Source: Aphanomyces cochlioides (Eukaryota > Oomycota > Saprolegniomycetes > Saprolegniales > Verrucalvaceae). From it: DNA of 64,000 nt. The translations under genes were made by a program, and so were the position numbers. Each line of letters starts with the position of its first letter. Position 1 is the first letter of the stretch. The notes beneath the pieces were generated by a model. It did not search any database. It worked only from the letters and a program-made list of their open reading frames with translations, and was not told the DNA's origin. Shown one piece after another: positions 32,512-43,581 of this stretch. The stretch spans positions 1,674,001-1,738,000 of the forward strand of contig JAHQRK010000008.1 of assembly GCA_019828595.1 (NCBI GenBank), read 5' to 3'.

Positions 32512-33097
32512 GATTGGCGGAGTTCCTGACAAATTCTTGTGAAATGAATACAACCTTCTTCTTGACCTGGCAAGTGATAGAAATGCACTTTGATTGCGCA
32601 GACAAGGCTGATCTTGATGGACACGGCATGCTCTGGATGAATGCGGCATCATAGAGATATATCCAAGCTTATTGGAAAGGTTGCAGACTCGGCAACGCAG
32701 TGGGATGGATTTGAAGGGACCTGGAAGCAGAGCCATAAGAATGGAAACTGTGATCGCGGCATTTTCACATGAACTGAAACGCCATGTGCTTTCTCTAGTG
32801 GAACTGGTCAGGTGGACATCGCAATGGGTGAGTGCAGGTGCGAGAAGAATTACCACCAGCAGCAGCGATGGAACATTGGAATTTGAAGTTTAGGGGGGTT
32901 ATACCTCGTCCATTTGTCTATTTCTTCAGCTGTCGTAGATGCCAGAGCTGTCAAAAGGACATGTATTCTAGTCAATAGGCTGATAGACACAGCAGCAAGT
33001 GACGTCGTCTGCAAGGCAGACGCCATTACCCCAAGCCATCGCAACGCAATCGAGTTGAAAACAAGGTTTTATTCTGTCGGGATTACGACACTTTGCT
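32512..33097. other. Spacer between GlnRS and the Kazal cluster
   Basis: No gene recognised. The last 30 bases may be 3' UTR of the first Kazal locus. Confidence 0.5.
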
Positions 33098-33479
33098 TTA
33101 GAGCCAAACGAACACTGCAGCCGAGACAGCCATGGCCGCCAAAGTCGTCGCTACAGACGCTGAGGAAGAAGACTTGAGCGTCGTTGTTGGTGTCGCTGTC
33201 GTTGTTTGGGGGGCGCTGGAGGAACCCGTGGCGGAATTTCCAGTCCCAGTTGGAATCTTTGTCGTCGTGGCTGTGGGGGTCGCATTCACCAACGTATGCC
33301 GCCGTGATCTTGCCATTGGATTTGCAATTGTCGACAGCCAAAATGCACGGATTCAAGTACGTGATGTTGTTTGTACCACAGACGTAGTCGACTTGCTTTG
33401 AGCAGACCGTGCTGCACTCAACCGAATAGCTTACACCAGCCATGACGGCGGCCATCAAAATCGTCGCTTGAAACTTCAT
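33098..33479 (-). pseudogene. Single-domain Kazal-type inhibitor with a frame break in a C-run
   Basis: MKFQATILMAAVMAGVSYSV is a signal peptide. One Kazal domain follows, from CSTVC through YVCGTNNITYLNPC to GEC, with six cysteines. After GEC the frame changes at a run of five C (33275-33279). The family's Thr/Ser-rich linker and hydrophobic tail (SASVATTLAAMAVSAAVFVWL, ending at 33098) continue in a second frame. Removing one C would put both halves in one frame, so this is either a recent single-base lesion or a sequencing error in a homopolymer. Role if intact: secreted, membrane-anchored serine-protease inhibitor. Confidence 0.75.
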
Positions 33480-33546
33480 CGCAATTGAAAAATGGCGACG
33501 AAAGCTGCAGGACGAGCCTCCATCTCGACAAAGACGTGTAGCATTG

Positions 33547-33831
33547 TCAACTTGTCGAAACTTTGCGATCTTTGAGCTTCAAAGTTATCCTTTCACCTCG
33601 CTTTTCTAAGGACAACTTCAATGCGATAGCTGTGGAATTAAGGTCCAAACGAGGAGGCATATCTTGGAAATTTCTGGCGTTTCTTTGAAGTTCTCGCTTG
33701 GTCGTTGTCTCCTCGTTCTTCTGTCCTGGCTCGCTTTGGATTTTTGCATTTTTATAGTCTCCACAAGCATTTTTGACGGACAAAACGAGTGACACCATCG
33801 TCGCATGGAGGATAAAATTTATCCTTTTCAT
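33547..33831 (-). CDS. Possible small secreted protein, unrecognised
   Basis: A 94-residue frame from ATG at 33831. The first 22 residues (MKRINFILHATMVSLVLSVKNA) could be a signal peptide. The rest is charged, Arg/Lys/Glu-rich and without a cysteine pattern. It sits between two Kazal loci on the same strand but has no Kazal motif. It may be spurious. Confidence 0.25.
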   Translation of the reverse strand: MKRINFILHATMVSLVLSVKNACGDYKNAKIQSEPGQKNEETTTKRELQRNARNFQDMPPRLDLNSTAIALKLSLEKRGERITLKLKDRKVSTS

Positions 33832-34106
33832 GCTGAGTTTAGGTCTTGACGTGGCAGACTAAACGTGACACACTTGACCTTTTGGGTGTTCGTCGTGTGG
33901 CGTCAGATCTCTCACTGGACTGTCCATTGCGTCGCTTTCCCCCAAACCCAGGCAACGCTTCTTGACCATCATGAGAGCTGTCGAAATGAGCCCCAAGTCC
34001 CAAAGATTTGGTGGGGGGGTGCTTTAAGCCTGATATTGTTGGTCGCGTCTATCCCACGACGGTGCTTTCCAAGAGCGTATGGGCGATGCAATGGACATAT
34101 TTGCTA

Positions 34107-34553
34107 TTAAGGTATAAAATACACTGCGGCCGAGAGGGCTGTCGCTGCCAACGACGCGGCTACAGAGGCTGTCGACGAAGTCTTGAGTGTCGTTGTTGGC
34201 GTGGTCGTTGTGGTTGTTGCGGGTTCACTAAACGCGTCCGTGGGAAAATCGTCCGTGAGAGTCCCATTTGGAATTTTGGTCGTGCTGTGGCAAGTGCCGC
34301 TGTGCGCCGCGAGGATTGTGCCATTGGACCTGCATGAATCGACGGCCAAGACGCACCCAAGCAAGAATAGTGTGGTTAGACAAAGTTGGGATTGCAAGTT
34401 TGTCCATTAGCGAAGTCCAACGGGCTGTACACCACGAGGCGATCGTCACGCTACCAAAGTCTTTCTGTGCTAGTCGTCTGCTCGGCAAATGAGATTGCAT
34501 GCGGCCATCGTCACGACGACGAGGATTATCAACGTCAAGACCCGAAACTTCAT
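34107..34553 (-). pseudogene. Decayed Kazal gene, first half of the domain scrambled
   Basis: 34553-34474 encodes a signal peptide and the first cysteines (MKFRVLTLIILVVVTMAACN, then LICRADD) before a stop. The second half of a Kazal domain reappears in another frame (CVLAVDSCRSNGTILAAHSG), followed by an intact Thr-rich linker and hydrophobic tail ending at 34107. The middle, with the VCGSNG..TY core, is unrecognisable. It closely resembles the locus at 33098-33479, so the two are a recent pair. Confidence 0.75.
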
Positions 34554-34781
34554 GGAACAATTGAGGAGGACACAGCCTGGACGCGACAACCAAGTCGACG
34601 AGTTCACATCGCTAGAAGACCGCCGACGACGCCTCCATGTTCCTAGCGCCCTCCGACTCCTACACCGACGACTGCATTGCAAGGATATCTTTGCCATAGT
34701 CTAGCCCCCACCATGCAAACAACACCGACTGTACATGTCAATTGATAAACCTGTTTAGTTCTTCATAGGCAAAATGGCCAT

Positions 34782-35381
34782 TTAAGCCAAAAGATAGACT
34801 GCAACTGAAACAACGGCAGCAACCACTGACGCAGCCATTGATGTTGCTCCCGACTTGGCCGCCGTCGTGGTTGGAGCGGCTGTCGTGGTTTGCGGCGCAC
34901 TGGTCGAGCTTGAGGTCGAATTATCCGACGAGCTTGGCGCAGACGTCGGAGTCGTCGTGGTTGTATTCACGGTGGAAACATTCGCGGCATTCGTGGTGCT
35001 TGGCGATTTGGTCACGCTGCCCGCTGGACATTCTCCATCCGACACTTGGGTCAACCCAGCGGTATCGCACGCGGCATTCTTGAGCTCGCAGGCGTTGTTG
35101 TACGTTTGGCCATTCGAGCCACAGACATATTGGATGACATCAATGCAGGCTGTCTTGCACTTGGAGTTGTTCGAAGGCGACGCGCCGCACTCGCCTTTGG
35201 ACGCGACTGTGATTGTCGAGCCAGTCAAGCAAGCATCGACGGCCAGTTGGCACGGGTTGGTGTAAGTCTTGCCGTTCGAGCCACAGACATAGTTGAGCTC
35301 CATCGTGCAGATCGTATTGCACGTCGTCGCCGCTGTTCCGACAGCGGCCAAGGCCATCAACGACGCGATTTGACACTTCAT
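34782..35381 (-). CDS. Two-domain Kazal-type protease inhibitor, probably GPI-anchored
   Basis: 199 residues starting at ATG 35381, chosen because MKCQIASLMALAAVGTAATT is a good signal peptide; upstream in-frame codons are not. Kazal domain 1 spans Cys21-Cys65 (CNTIC...YVCGSNGKTYTNPC...GEC) and domain 2 Cys75-Cys118 (CKTAC...YVCGSNGQTYNNAC...GEC). Each has six cysteines, enough for the three standard disulphides. Residues 119-178 are Thr/Ser/Pro-rich. The last 20 are hydrophobic and end ...AVYLLA with no charged tail, like a GPI signal. Kazal domains block serine proteases by a substrate-like loop; oomycete secreted members act on host or own proteases. The target here is unknown. Confidence 0.9.
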   Translation of the reverse strand: MKCQIASLMALAAVGTAATTCNTICTMELNYVCGSNGKTYTNPCQLAVDACLTGSTITVASKGECGASPSNNSKCKTACIDVIQYVCGSNGQTYNNACELKNAACDTAGLTQVSDGECPAGSVTKSPSTTNAANVSTVNTTTTTPTSAPSSSDNSTSSSTSAPQTTTAAPTTTAAKSGATSMAASVVAAVVSVAVYLLA

Positions 35382-35607
35382 GGCGCTTTGTAAACTGGCC
35401 AAGTTGTCGTCGGCCACCCCGTCGATCTTAACGAAAGCGTGATGACGAACTTGATCGAGTCTTCGCATCAGGTTTGAGACAGATACGCCGGATCTTGGCC
35501 GGCAATCCATCGTTGGAATCCATTAGGGCCCATCTGGATACCACAACTGTAATTATCATGATAATTCGCAATAATTTGAGCATTATTGCATCATTTTAAA
35601 CATTGTA

Positions 35608-38190
35608 CAGGTCATCCCTGGGTATTATCCCCTGGCGACTAAATTCGTAGCCATTTGGCCCAATAGGAGACTCTCGAGGGCAAATGAGCCAATCAGCAAA
35701 TGTAAAGACTAGACTTTCCCGCTCTTGTTTGCACACATGACTCCTTGATATTCGTCAGCTTCGAGAATGCCGAGAACCTCATCAACACCAAAGCATCTCA
35801 GGACTGGTCGCCAGCGACTGACAATGAAACAACAGGAAGAGATCCTTCAGTGCTTAGACAAAGGTATGACTCACTCTCATGTTGCTGCAGCATATGGAAT
35901 AAGTCGGAGTGCTGTCGGCAAGCTTAACAGTCGTCGTGGTGCAATTACTACAGAAATGGAACAGCTTAGACAACACGGTCAAGATGGAAAGGGATTTACG
36001 CGACGAACTCTTACTGTCTGCTATGAAACTAAACCAGTTGATGAGACTTTGAATGCATGGATATCAATCGTGAATGATCATGGTGTGTCAATGCCTCTAT
36101 CCTCAGACGTTTTGAAATACAAAGCCAGACAAATTGCAAATCATCTCAAGTTTGTGAACTTCAAAGGGTCAGACGGCTGGTTGAATAGCTACTTGAAACG
36201 CTACAACATTGTGTCTCGTAAGTTCTGTGGCCAAAGCGACCTCACTACAATCAATTAAGCTGCTTTACTTGAAATGGACAATATTAGGTCTTTGCTACAG
36301 ACCACAGATATTGAATGTATTTGGAATGTAGACGAGATCGCCCTTTACTACAAGGCTCTGTGTGCTAGATCGTATGCACATCGTCGATCAAAGACAAAGA
36401 AATACGACTCACCAAAGAGTCGATTTACAATAACGATTTGCACCTCAGCTTCTGGTGAAAAGTTCCCACTCCAAGTTATTGGTAGAGCAAAGAGACCACA
36501 AAAACTTTTGAAAGGAGACATCAATGCCAACTACAACATTGTCTACGATAACAGTAAAAAGGGTTGGCAGAATTTCACTACATTTGGTGCTTACATGGAA
36601 AAACTGAATGCCTTGGCCAAGTCGCGGGACAAAATGTTTCTGGTTCTCCTTGATAATGCCAGTTGCCACACGAAATTGGTTCATGCCATAGGTAGTCAAA
36701 CACCCAAGCTACGATAATGATTGTTTAGATTCGTCGATCAATACCTCATTACCCCAGTTGCGATTTATCTTTTTGCCCCCAAAAACAACTTGTCTTTTTC
36801 AGCCCATTGACATGGGGATTGTCAGGAGCTTCAAATGTCAATATCGCAGGATTCTGCTGGAGAACGTTGTTAACGATTTTGATGCCAAAATACAGAGCTC
36901 AAACATCAAGTTTAATGTGGAAGATGTCATGACATTACACAATTGTCTCCGCTGGATAAATATGGCGTGGTTAAACGTGCGCCATGAATCGCTTGGACGT
37001 TGTTGGTTGAAAGCTGGAATACTCCCACCCCAACAGGCTCGCCAACTCCAGCAATGTTGTCTCTCAGACAACTCAAACGACGATATAGCCATGACTGAGC
37101 TTGTCCAGTCCTTCTCAACTGTGACGGTACTAGCAAAAAAAGAATGTATTGTAGGCTTTTCTCATGAAGCACAAACCTCCGATATATGTGAGGCAATTGT
37201 AGGATTTGACGATGACGAGTCAGTGAATGAGATTGCAATTCCATTCAATGAAGTGCTTCAGCGAGTCACAACGAAGAATTCAATTCATCTCAATATACGA
37301 CAACAGATTTTTGCCGAGTCGACAAGTGAAACTATCAATCAACCAGATGAATATCAGCAAGTCAATGTCAACAATGGGATACCTCGAGAGCTGAAAGTCG
37401 TCACGAGTCGAATTTATCAACGAGTCCTCCAAAGTTATCGCAGCTTGCACCAAATATTTCTCGATTGTGGTGAATTTGAGTCCGCCGTGAAGCTAGCAGA
37501 GTTATTTCAAATCATTCGAGCTCCTCCACTCACTACCAGTTACCGCGTGATTTAAATGAATTCAATCGATGGGGCTCGCAATGTTTCGATCAATGCTTTA
37601 AGCTCAGTGTGTATTGATATGCTTCTTTGCTATAGCTATATTAATATAGTCATTGTTAATTCTTACTGTTCATTGTTCAATCAACTTGTTTTATCGCTTG
37701 CTTGATATACGCTCGATTTGTTATGGCATTGAGGTCAATATCTTGAGTGAGCTGTTGCGTATGAGTAAAATGGCTGGGCTAGTCTTGACCCGACAGCATT
37801 TTCCATCTGAAACAAACATTGCCCAAACGCGTCAATGGAAAAACAACGTGGCATCGTCGACCAAGAGAGGATTGTCAGTCTCGACGCAAAATCAACAATC
37901 AGTCACTAATGAAAACGAACGTCCTTGTAGTAGATACCTGGACACTTGAAGAAGCAGAATCGATAACTTGTCTTCATTGGGGCACTTGTCAGTCCCTTGT
38001 TGCGAAGGGCCAAGCACTTCGACTTGAGAGGCTGTTGATTCTCGATGGATGCTGGAATGTGGAATGTGGAGAACGCAGTATCTCTACTCTGATTGGTCAA
38101 GAAATTTAATCAACAAATTTGAATGACTATAATGAATTAGAGATCATCGGTGGCGACTAAAGTCGTTGGGATTAAACTCGAGGATGACTG
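35608..38190. mobile_element. Tigger/pogo element nested in Harbinger copy B
   Basis: The left end CAGGTCATCCCTGGGT and the right end, reading inward, CAGTCATCCTCGAGTTTA share the CAG start and further matches (GACTAAATTCG/GACTTTAGTCG). TA lies on each side (35606-35607, 38191-38192), as pogo-type elements require. The 2583-bp insert carries one transposase on the plus strand. Confidence 0.88.
35767..37555 (+). pseudogene. Tigger/pogo transposase with one nonsense codon
   Basis: Starts MPRTSSTPKHL at 35767. The N-terminal psq/CENP-B helix-turn-helix (MKQQEEILQCLDKGMTHSHVAAAYGISRSAVGKL) is followed by a second DNA-binding unit (GSDGWLNSYLKRYNIVSRKF). A TAA at 36256-36258 interrupts the frame where the family continues; a CAA to TAA change would explain it. 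The DDE core follows: CIWNVDEIALYY, LVLLDNASCH, and after a 37-nt GT-AG intron (36692-36728) LPPKTTCLFQPIDMGIVRSFK. The C-terminus includes WLNVRHESLGRCWLKAGIL. Only the one stop is seen, so the copy is young. Confidence 0.88.
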
Positions 38191-38531
38191 TATAACTCCC
38201 TGTCTGGATACACATACTAGTATTCAATAAATTTTATTGCAAAAAATTATTCCAAAATTGGTCGATTAGAGAGATTTAGCAACTTGTAAAATGCGACCAA
38301 ATTGACGAGCTCACCTTCGATCATGCACTTCGACTGAAATCAAGTGGATTACATCGCACAATTCGTTTAGCAACTCGGTAGTCGAGTCGACTTGGCAACC
38401 TCGTGTAAATCCTTGCCCGAAACTTACAAAACTATGCTATTCTTAGTGAAGCACTTCTACTGTTAGAGAAGGCTTGTCAAATTAAGCCATAAACTGAATC
38501 ATGCTCTACTCCACCATCCTCGCTATTCGTC

Positions 38532-39550
38532 TTGCTCGTGGTAAAACCACTCTTGCGTCGACTGCAACTTTTACAAGTGCGCCGCTCTCTCGAGCGACTT
38601 ACCATTCCATTCATCACATTCAATTTAAACGCATTCTCTGACGCTGATTGTATCGACAAATTCCGGTTCAAGGCAGCAGATATCCATCGCTTGTCTCTTT
38701 GTCTGCGACTCCCACCAGTGATCATTACAAATGAGCGTACACGATGTGATCGATTGGAAGCAATGTGTATTCTATTACGCCGGTTCACGGTCCCTGATCG
38801 ATGGTCTGACCTTATGGCAATGTTTGGCCGCTCTCGTAGTGCCATGTGCAACATTTTTCTCCACTTACTTGGCCATATTTGCACCAACTTCAAAGACATT
38901 TTGTATCTAGACTTTGATCGAATCGCACCCCTTTTGGAAACTTTTGCACAATCCATATCAGACAAGGGCGCAGAACTTCAAAACATTTGGGCATTCGTAG
39001 ATGGTACTGTTCGTCCTACATGTCGTCCAAAAGGGGGAATCGCTCAGCGATCTGTTTACAATGGACATAAGCGAAAACATGCATTGAAATTTCAAACTAT
39101 GGTGACCCCTGATGGAATGATCTGCCACATTTTTGGGCAGATTGAAGGCCGCCGACATGATTTGACGCTGCTTCGAAAGTCTGGTCTTGAGAGTACGCTG
39201 CTTCAAGACGAAAACTATTTTGTCTTTGGAGATCCTGCCTATGGTCGATCTGATTGTTTTTGCTCTCCTTTTGGTGGCTCGACTGTGTCCGAGGCACAAA
39301 AGATTATCCATGCCAGCATGAGCAGAGTTCGTGTTAGCGTTGAGTGGTCGTACAGCCAAGTTATTCAATACTGGCCACTTGTTGATTACTCAAAAAAATG
39401 AAGGTTGGGCTCTGTCCTGTTGGTCTACTGTACAAGTGTGCAATTTTACTAACGAATTCCATTACGTGTGTCCGTAGACAAAATACCAACAGCACGTTCT
39501 TCGGTCTGGATCCGCCGACGCTAGAATCCTATCTGCACTACCAAGATTGA
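38532..39550 (+). pseudogene. Harbinger copy B transposase, frameshift in an A-run
   Basis: WAFVDGTVRPTCRP, YNGHKRKHALKFQ, GQIEGRRHDLTLL, YFVFGDPAYG and RVRVSVEWSYSQVIQYW give the complete DDE set. The frame stops at 39401 inside a seven-A run. One base over, it continues KVGLCPVGLLYKCAILLTN...LDPPTLESYL and ends at 39550, matching the C-terminus of copy A (SPPSLEKYL). The frame's first codon is TTG, so the true start is uncertain. Confidence 0.85.
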
Positions 39551-39664
39551 TGAAAAGACGCCAATATAACATTTTTTTATATTTTTTAAAATATAAAATA
39601 CATATATATATTAATTTCTCTTGATTACTTGGAATTTGTATATACAATTAATAAAATATAAAAA

Positions 39665-40391
39665 TTATTTATTCGAAGCAATTTTATCGACAAGTGAAAT
39701 AACCTTTGAAAGCAAAGTCTCCATTTCAGCCGAGCGCTTGCTTAGCTCATTCATTTGGGTCCGTCGATGTTGAAGCTCGTCTCTTTCGAACTCGAGTCGT
39801 TGCATGCGATATGCATGATCATCCTGATGCTTCCTCTCCTCAAATTCCAGTAATTTGGCCACTGCTTCACTTTGTTCGTCCACGGGCTCATTCTTTTTTT
39901 TGGTGGGGTGGTTTTTAAACGCTTTGCAACTCACTCCTCCGCTTCTCGACAAATGAGCTCTCCGGCACTCACAAGATCGGCTGATCGTTTGACCTCTTTG
40001 TCGTGCTTTGCTTGTTTGTCGCTTTGAAATTCTTCCAAATGCATTTTGTAGTCGCAAAGAAGCGTGTCGAGCTCAGTGACATTTTCAACTATTCCTGCAA
40101 GTAGATTAGATGTAATATAACAAGTGTAGTTTTACCAGACGATTTCAATTGTTTTGCATTGGCTCTCTCATACGCAGTCAGAAGCTTCTTGAGATGACTT
40201 CTGACACTTCGTTCGTCAATACGCTCGTCGAAGACGATAAGATTCTTGACCACCAAGGCCCACTGATTCGAAACAGATCCATGAGGTGCTGCGTATGGCT
40301 CGTGGCGAATTACATCACGAAGCATCGCAAGGTCCATTTCAGTCGTCCAATCGATCTGGCGCTTCAACTGAGAGGAACTTGGCGAGCTCAT
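39665..40391 (-). pseudogene. Harbinger copy B SANT/Myb-like accessory protein, one frame break
   Basis: Exon 1, 40391-40136 (MSSPSSSQLKRQIDW...DLAMLRDVIRHEP...SVSNQWALVVKNL...VRSHLKKLLTAYE), is a SANT-like trihelix. A 41-nt intron follows, then exon 2 from 40094. The intron lies at the same Ser-Gly codon as in copy A. Exon 2 changes frame near 39950, by a short A/T-rich run, and ends with a coiled coil (KLLEFEERKHQDDHAYRMQRLEFERDELQ...) at 39665. Confidence 0.75.
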
Positions 40392-40873
40392 GATGGCGAA
40401 TTTGCAAGTGATGGAGTGTAGCAGAAGGCATAGAGCAGGGATAGAGTGCACGAACCTGAATAAAAGTTAGATCTACAGATACAACTTTCAAGATTATATA
40501 TTTCACGAAGTCGGTAATCTATGCACGAGTTGAGCATCCTCTCTCGTCCAAAAACTTGAAATTTGACTTGAGATTTACATCTTGTCGAAGATCGAAGACA
40601 AATTCAACCGAAGAAGTGAAGTTGTAAAAATAAAAATATCGAGTTGCTAAATCTTTCTATTATTGCAATAAAAAATATACTACCCTGGTACTCAAAGTCG
40701 TATATTTTGACCAATATTGTATAATTCGGTCAAATTCTCTGATTTATTCTACAGCATTGTGATAATATAATCCGTGGTTTGTAGGTATTGATAGTATTCT
40801 TTTCCCCAAAATGCAGAATGCTCAATAACGAATTATCACAATATTTTTTAATGTGTATCCAGACGGGCCCTTA

Positions 40874-41560
40874 GATTAGACGGCTGCTTGCTTGCCGTGC
40901 CAGTAGATACCAAGGCCATCGCCCAGAGCTGGCTGGAGCGAAGTTGTTGAGTTGCATGGAGACGAGATCCGAGTTGGTAGTGAAAGAGATCAAAGTGCAA
41001 TTTGCCGTGGAATGCCGTCTAGAACAAGCTAGAAACCCGCTGAAATGCAATCGAGCGAGGATTCCTGTCATACACACATGGCGTGAAATAAATTGAGTCG
41101 CCTTGGATTCAACGATGGATGAGCGTGGCTGTGGGATTGAACATTCACATGCACCACAACATACAGTTATTTGAATGTGCAGGATATAAGTTTGTACAGA
41201 ATTTTATTGCCAAGTAAACAGTGGAATATGTGAATTTGACGTATTATTTATGTCAAGTTATCTATTTATACAGGTTCTTGTCGATTGAGGATACCATTAA
41301 TCTGCTTGGAATCTGATAGGAGTCGAAGAGCTCTGGAAGCACCTAACGTGCGCGTCTCGTGGCTTTAACAATCCCAAGGACAGGCCGCAATGTCCCCACG
41401 GAGCTGCATATTCAAGCGGAATTGCACCAGCAGGCCATCGCATTTTATAGACTTGACTTACAACATGACCGTAATCTTATAGACTACCCGGTAAGTTTTG
41501 AAGCTATGGCTCCCCGTGGCTTTCAGGTAAGTGGCAAATAGGTCGATTGATATTTAAAGA
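40874..41560. other. Spacer at the edge of the Kazal cluster
   Basis: 690 bases; no gene recognised. Short open frames have no cysteine pattern. Confidence 0.5.
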
Positions 41561-42232
41561 TTAAGCCAAGAGAGAAAAGAGAGCGACAACAATTGTGGCC
41601 GCCACGGATGTGACGACAGTCGCACACGCAGACTTGGCTGCAGTTGTGGTGGGTGCGGCAGTCGTCTTGGGGGATTCCGTCGTGCTCGAGACGGAGTTTT
41701 CCACAGTCGTGGAAGGCGCTTTCGTGGTGTTGGCCGAGTTGCTGTCGCCCGTGCATTCACCGTCCGACACTTTCGTGATCGTCGAGTCATCGCATGCAGC
41801 GTTCTTCAAAAAGCAGTCGTTGCTGTAAGTTTGTCCATTGGATGCGCACACGGGCTTGTAGAGGTCAATGCATTGCGTCTTGCAGTTGCTCTTGCTCTTC
41901 GACTCTTGGCACGTGCCGTTGCTGGCGAGCTTGATGGATGCATTCGTGCACGAGGCGATTTTCAACAGGCATTCGTTGTCAAACGTCGTGCCGTCCGAGC
42001 CACACACTGGGTTGTAGATCTTCGTGCACGCTGCTTCGCCACAGGTTTTGCATTCGCCTTTCGAGACGACCGTGATGTTTTTCTTCTGGGAGCAGGCGGC
42101 CACCTTGACCAGGCACGAGTTGTTGTACGTGATGCCGTCCGAGGCGCAGACATAATCGACGACGTCAATGCAGCCAAGCTCGCATTGGGCAGCGGCGACT
42201 CCAGCGACGAGGAACAAGTGTTTGAGTTGCAT
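41561..42232 (-). CDS. Three-domain Kazal-type inhibitor, probably GPI-anchored
   Basis: 223 residues from ATG 42232 (MQLKHLFLVAGVAAAQ, signal peptide). Kazal domains span about 17-61 (YVCASDGITYNNSC), 64-108 (PVCGSDGTTFDNEC) and 117-160 (PVCASNGQTYSNDC), each with six cysteines. A Thr/Ser linker (NTTKAPSTT...APTTTAAKS) leads to a hydrophobic end ...VVALFSLLA. The start was chosen over upstream codons because the MQLKHLF start recurs in the paralogues. Twin CCAAT boxes begin 148 bp upstream. A secreted, wall- or membrane-tethered inhibitor is inferred; the protease target is unknown. Confidence 0.92.
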   Translation of the reverse strand: MQLKHLFLVAGVAAAQCELGCIDVVDYVCASDGITYNNSCLVKVAACSQKKNITVVSKGECKTCGEAACTKIYNPVCGSDGTTFDNECLLKIASCTNASIKLASNGTCQESKSKSNCKTQCIDLYKPVCASNGQTYSNDCFLKNAACDDSTITKVSDGECTGDSNSANTTKAPSTTVENSVSSTTESPKTTAAPTTTAAKSACATVVTSVAATIVVALFSLLA

Positions 42233-42379
42233 GGAACTTTGGATAATGCCGTGGCCTCGTCGTGGTGGCAAAGAGAGGTGGCCAGATGTCTCTGGGATCT
42301 GATTTATCCATCGTACTTACGCGGCTTGGGTGCATCCCACATCACAGTCGCTTTGTGCACTGTCCTTTTTTTATTTTCG

Positions 42380-42416
42380 CCAATCAAAATGCTTCATTTC
42401 AATTTTTGACCAATCA
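42380..42416 (-). promoter_or_regulatory. Twin CCAAT module of the gene at 41561-42232
   Basis: CCAATCA at 42380 and CCAATCA at 42410 (ATTGG on the coding strand), exactly 30 bp apart. The same pair recurs upstream of four other loci in this array. Confidence 0.7.
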
Positions 42417-42499
42417 GAATCGAGTAATTGATTGCAATGGTTGAATTTCCATAGTCTATACAAATTCCAAGTATAAAACTGAGGGACGAGATTTCACCT

Positions 42500-43253
42500 G
42501 AGACTTAGTGCGTCGTCACGGTTTTTGCGTCCCTTCTATCAACAAGCTAGCATGACAGAGTCGCAGATTCGCCAGAGTTGAGCCTTCTAGTTTTGAGTGG
42601 AGGGCTTGATTTGCAATAGAAGCCAAGGCAGGATCCACCTGATTACACGTTACCAGATGCTGCTTGTTCTGCTCGTCCCTCGGGTGGCGTCTACTGACTA
42701 CACTGTACATGTTGACCAACAACGATGTGTTTCGTAAAGCTCTTTGAATGCAAGGAGGCCAAGTGTGCATAGATACCTCACCCAATCCGCGCTTGCCACA
42801 TCTTTTTGAGTTGCCAGCCAAACATTTTTTCACGCGCGAGATGGTTGGAATTAGTGGATTTCTTAACGTTACGTTCCAACGGCGGCGACGTCAACCTGCC
42901 TCGGACGCCACGACACCATCGACAGATCGTCAGTCCTCGTACCTAAAAAGGCCTCTTTTATCACCAATCGCCGAAAAACTAGCCGCGAAGTTGGCCATGG
43001 GACAAGCTATATGTTGGGTTTTGCATCAGGGCTCATCAGGGATTCGTTGACAAATTTGTTGCCGTCCCAACACACACGGATTGCAGTAGCTCACAGATCT
43101 CAGGCCAGAGGCTTTCCCCAACATAGACGGCGACAGCTTCGGCGCGAATACAATTATCGTTCTAGTCACAAGACATAAGTAGGCAACCCCGTGCAAGAAG
43201 AGAGGAGGTAACCATTAAGGTCGTGTGACCAATTGGACTTTCTTTTGTTTCAG
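42500..43253. other. Spacer with no recognisable gene
   Basis: Contains the hairpin at 42843-42880. A Kazal gene would be expected here from the orphan promoter at 43254, but no cysteine motif, signal peptide or tail remains. Confidence 0.5.
42843..42880. repeat. GGTTGGAA...TTCCAAC hairpin
   Basis: Inverted repeat around TTAGTGGATTTCTTAACG; one of at least six copies spread through the Kazal array. Confidence 0.65.
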
Positions 43254-43290
43254 CCAATGAAAAAGCTCTATTTAAGGTTTGGACCAATCA
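43254..43290 (-). promoter_or_regulatory. Orphan twin CCAAT module
   Basis: CCAATGA at 43254 and CCAATCA at 43284, 30 bp apart, as in the functional modules. No Kazal gene lies downstream on the minus strand before 42232. Confidence 0.6.
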
Positions 43291-43461
43291 TAGCTTAATA
43301 CTTCTCCATCGAAATCTGTTCTTGAAAGAAGAAAACATCAAGGGAATCACTTCATTCTGCAAGACAACGACGTGCCTCGGGAAACTCCCCCCCTGCACTG
43401 CACTTGATTGTCGGTGTCTTTGCATGGCCGCCTCGACCAAAACGATCTTTAGCGGCAAGGT

Positions 43462-43500
43462 GGTTGGAATGAATGGTTTTTATTTTCCATTATTCCAACC
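43462..43500. repeat. GGTTGGAA...TTCCAACC hairpin
   Basis: Perfect 8-bp arms around TGAATGG..., followed 50 bp later by another copy. Confidence 0.7.
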
Positions 43501-43547
43501 ATTGCAAAGCCTCCTCGGCCACAGAAATAAATATTTCACGAACAAAG

Positions 43548-43581
43548 TGATTGGAATGATTATATCCCCTTCTTTCCAACC
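43548..43581. repeat. GATTGGAA...TTTCCAACC hairpin
   Basis: Slightly diverged copy of the same inverted repeat. Confidence 0.6.

Larger units (their letters stand above)
35526..40870. mobile_element. PIF/Harbinger element (copy B) split by a nested Tigger element
   Basis: The left terminus GGGCCCATCTGGATAC (35526) is mirrored by ...GTATCCAGACGGGCCC ending at 40870. TTA lies on each side (35523-35525, 40871-40873), the Harbinger target duplication. Inner TIR parts also match (GATAATTCG followed by TTGAGCATT). The element's own genes are the transposase at 38532-39550 and the SANT-like gene at 39665-40391. 35608-38190 is a later insertion, so the original element was about 2.76 kb. It inserted among the Kazal genes. 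Confidence 0.88.

Noticed and set aside
33547..33831. Small ORF as another Kazal paralogue
   Set aside because: Only one or two cysteines and no PVCG/TY core.
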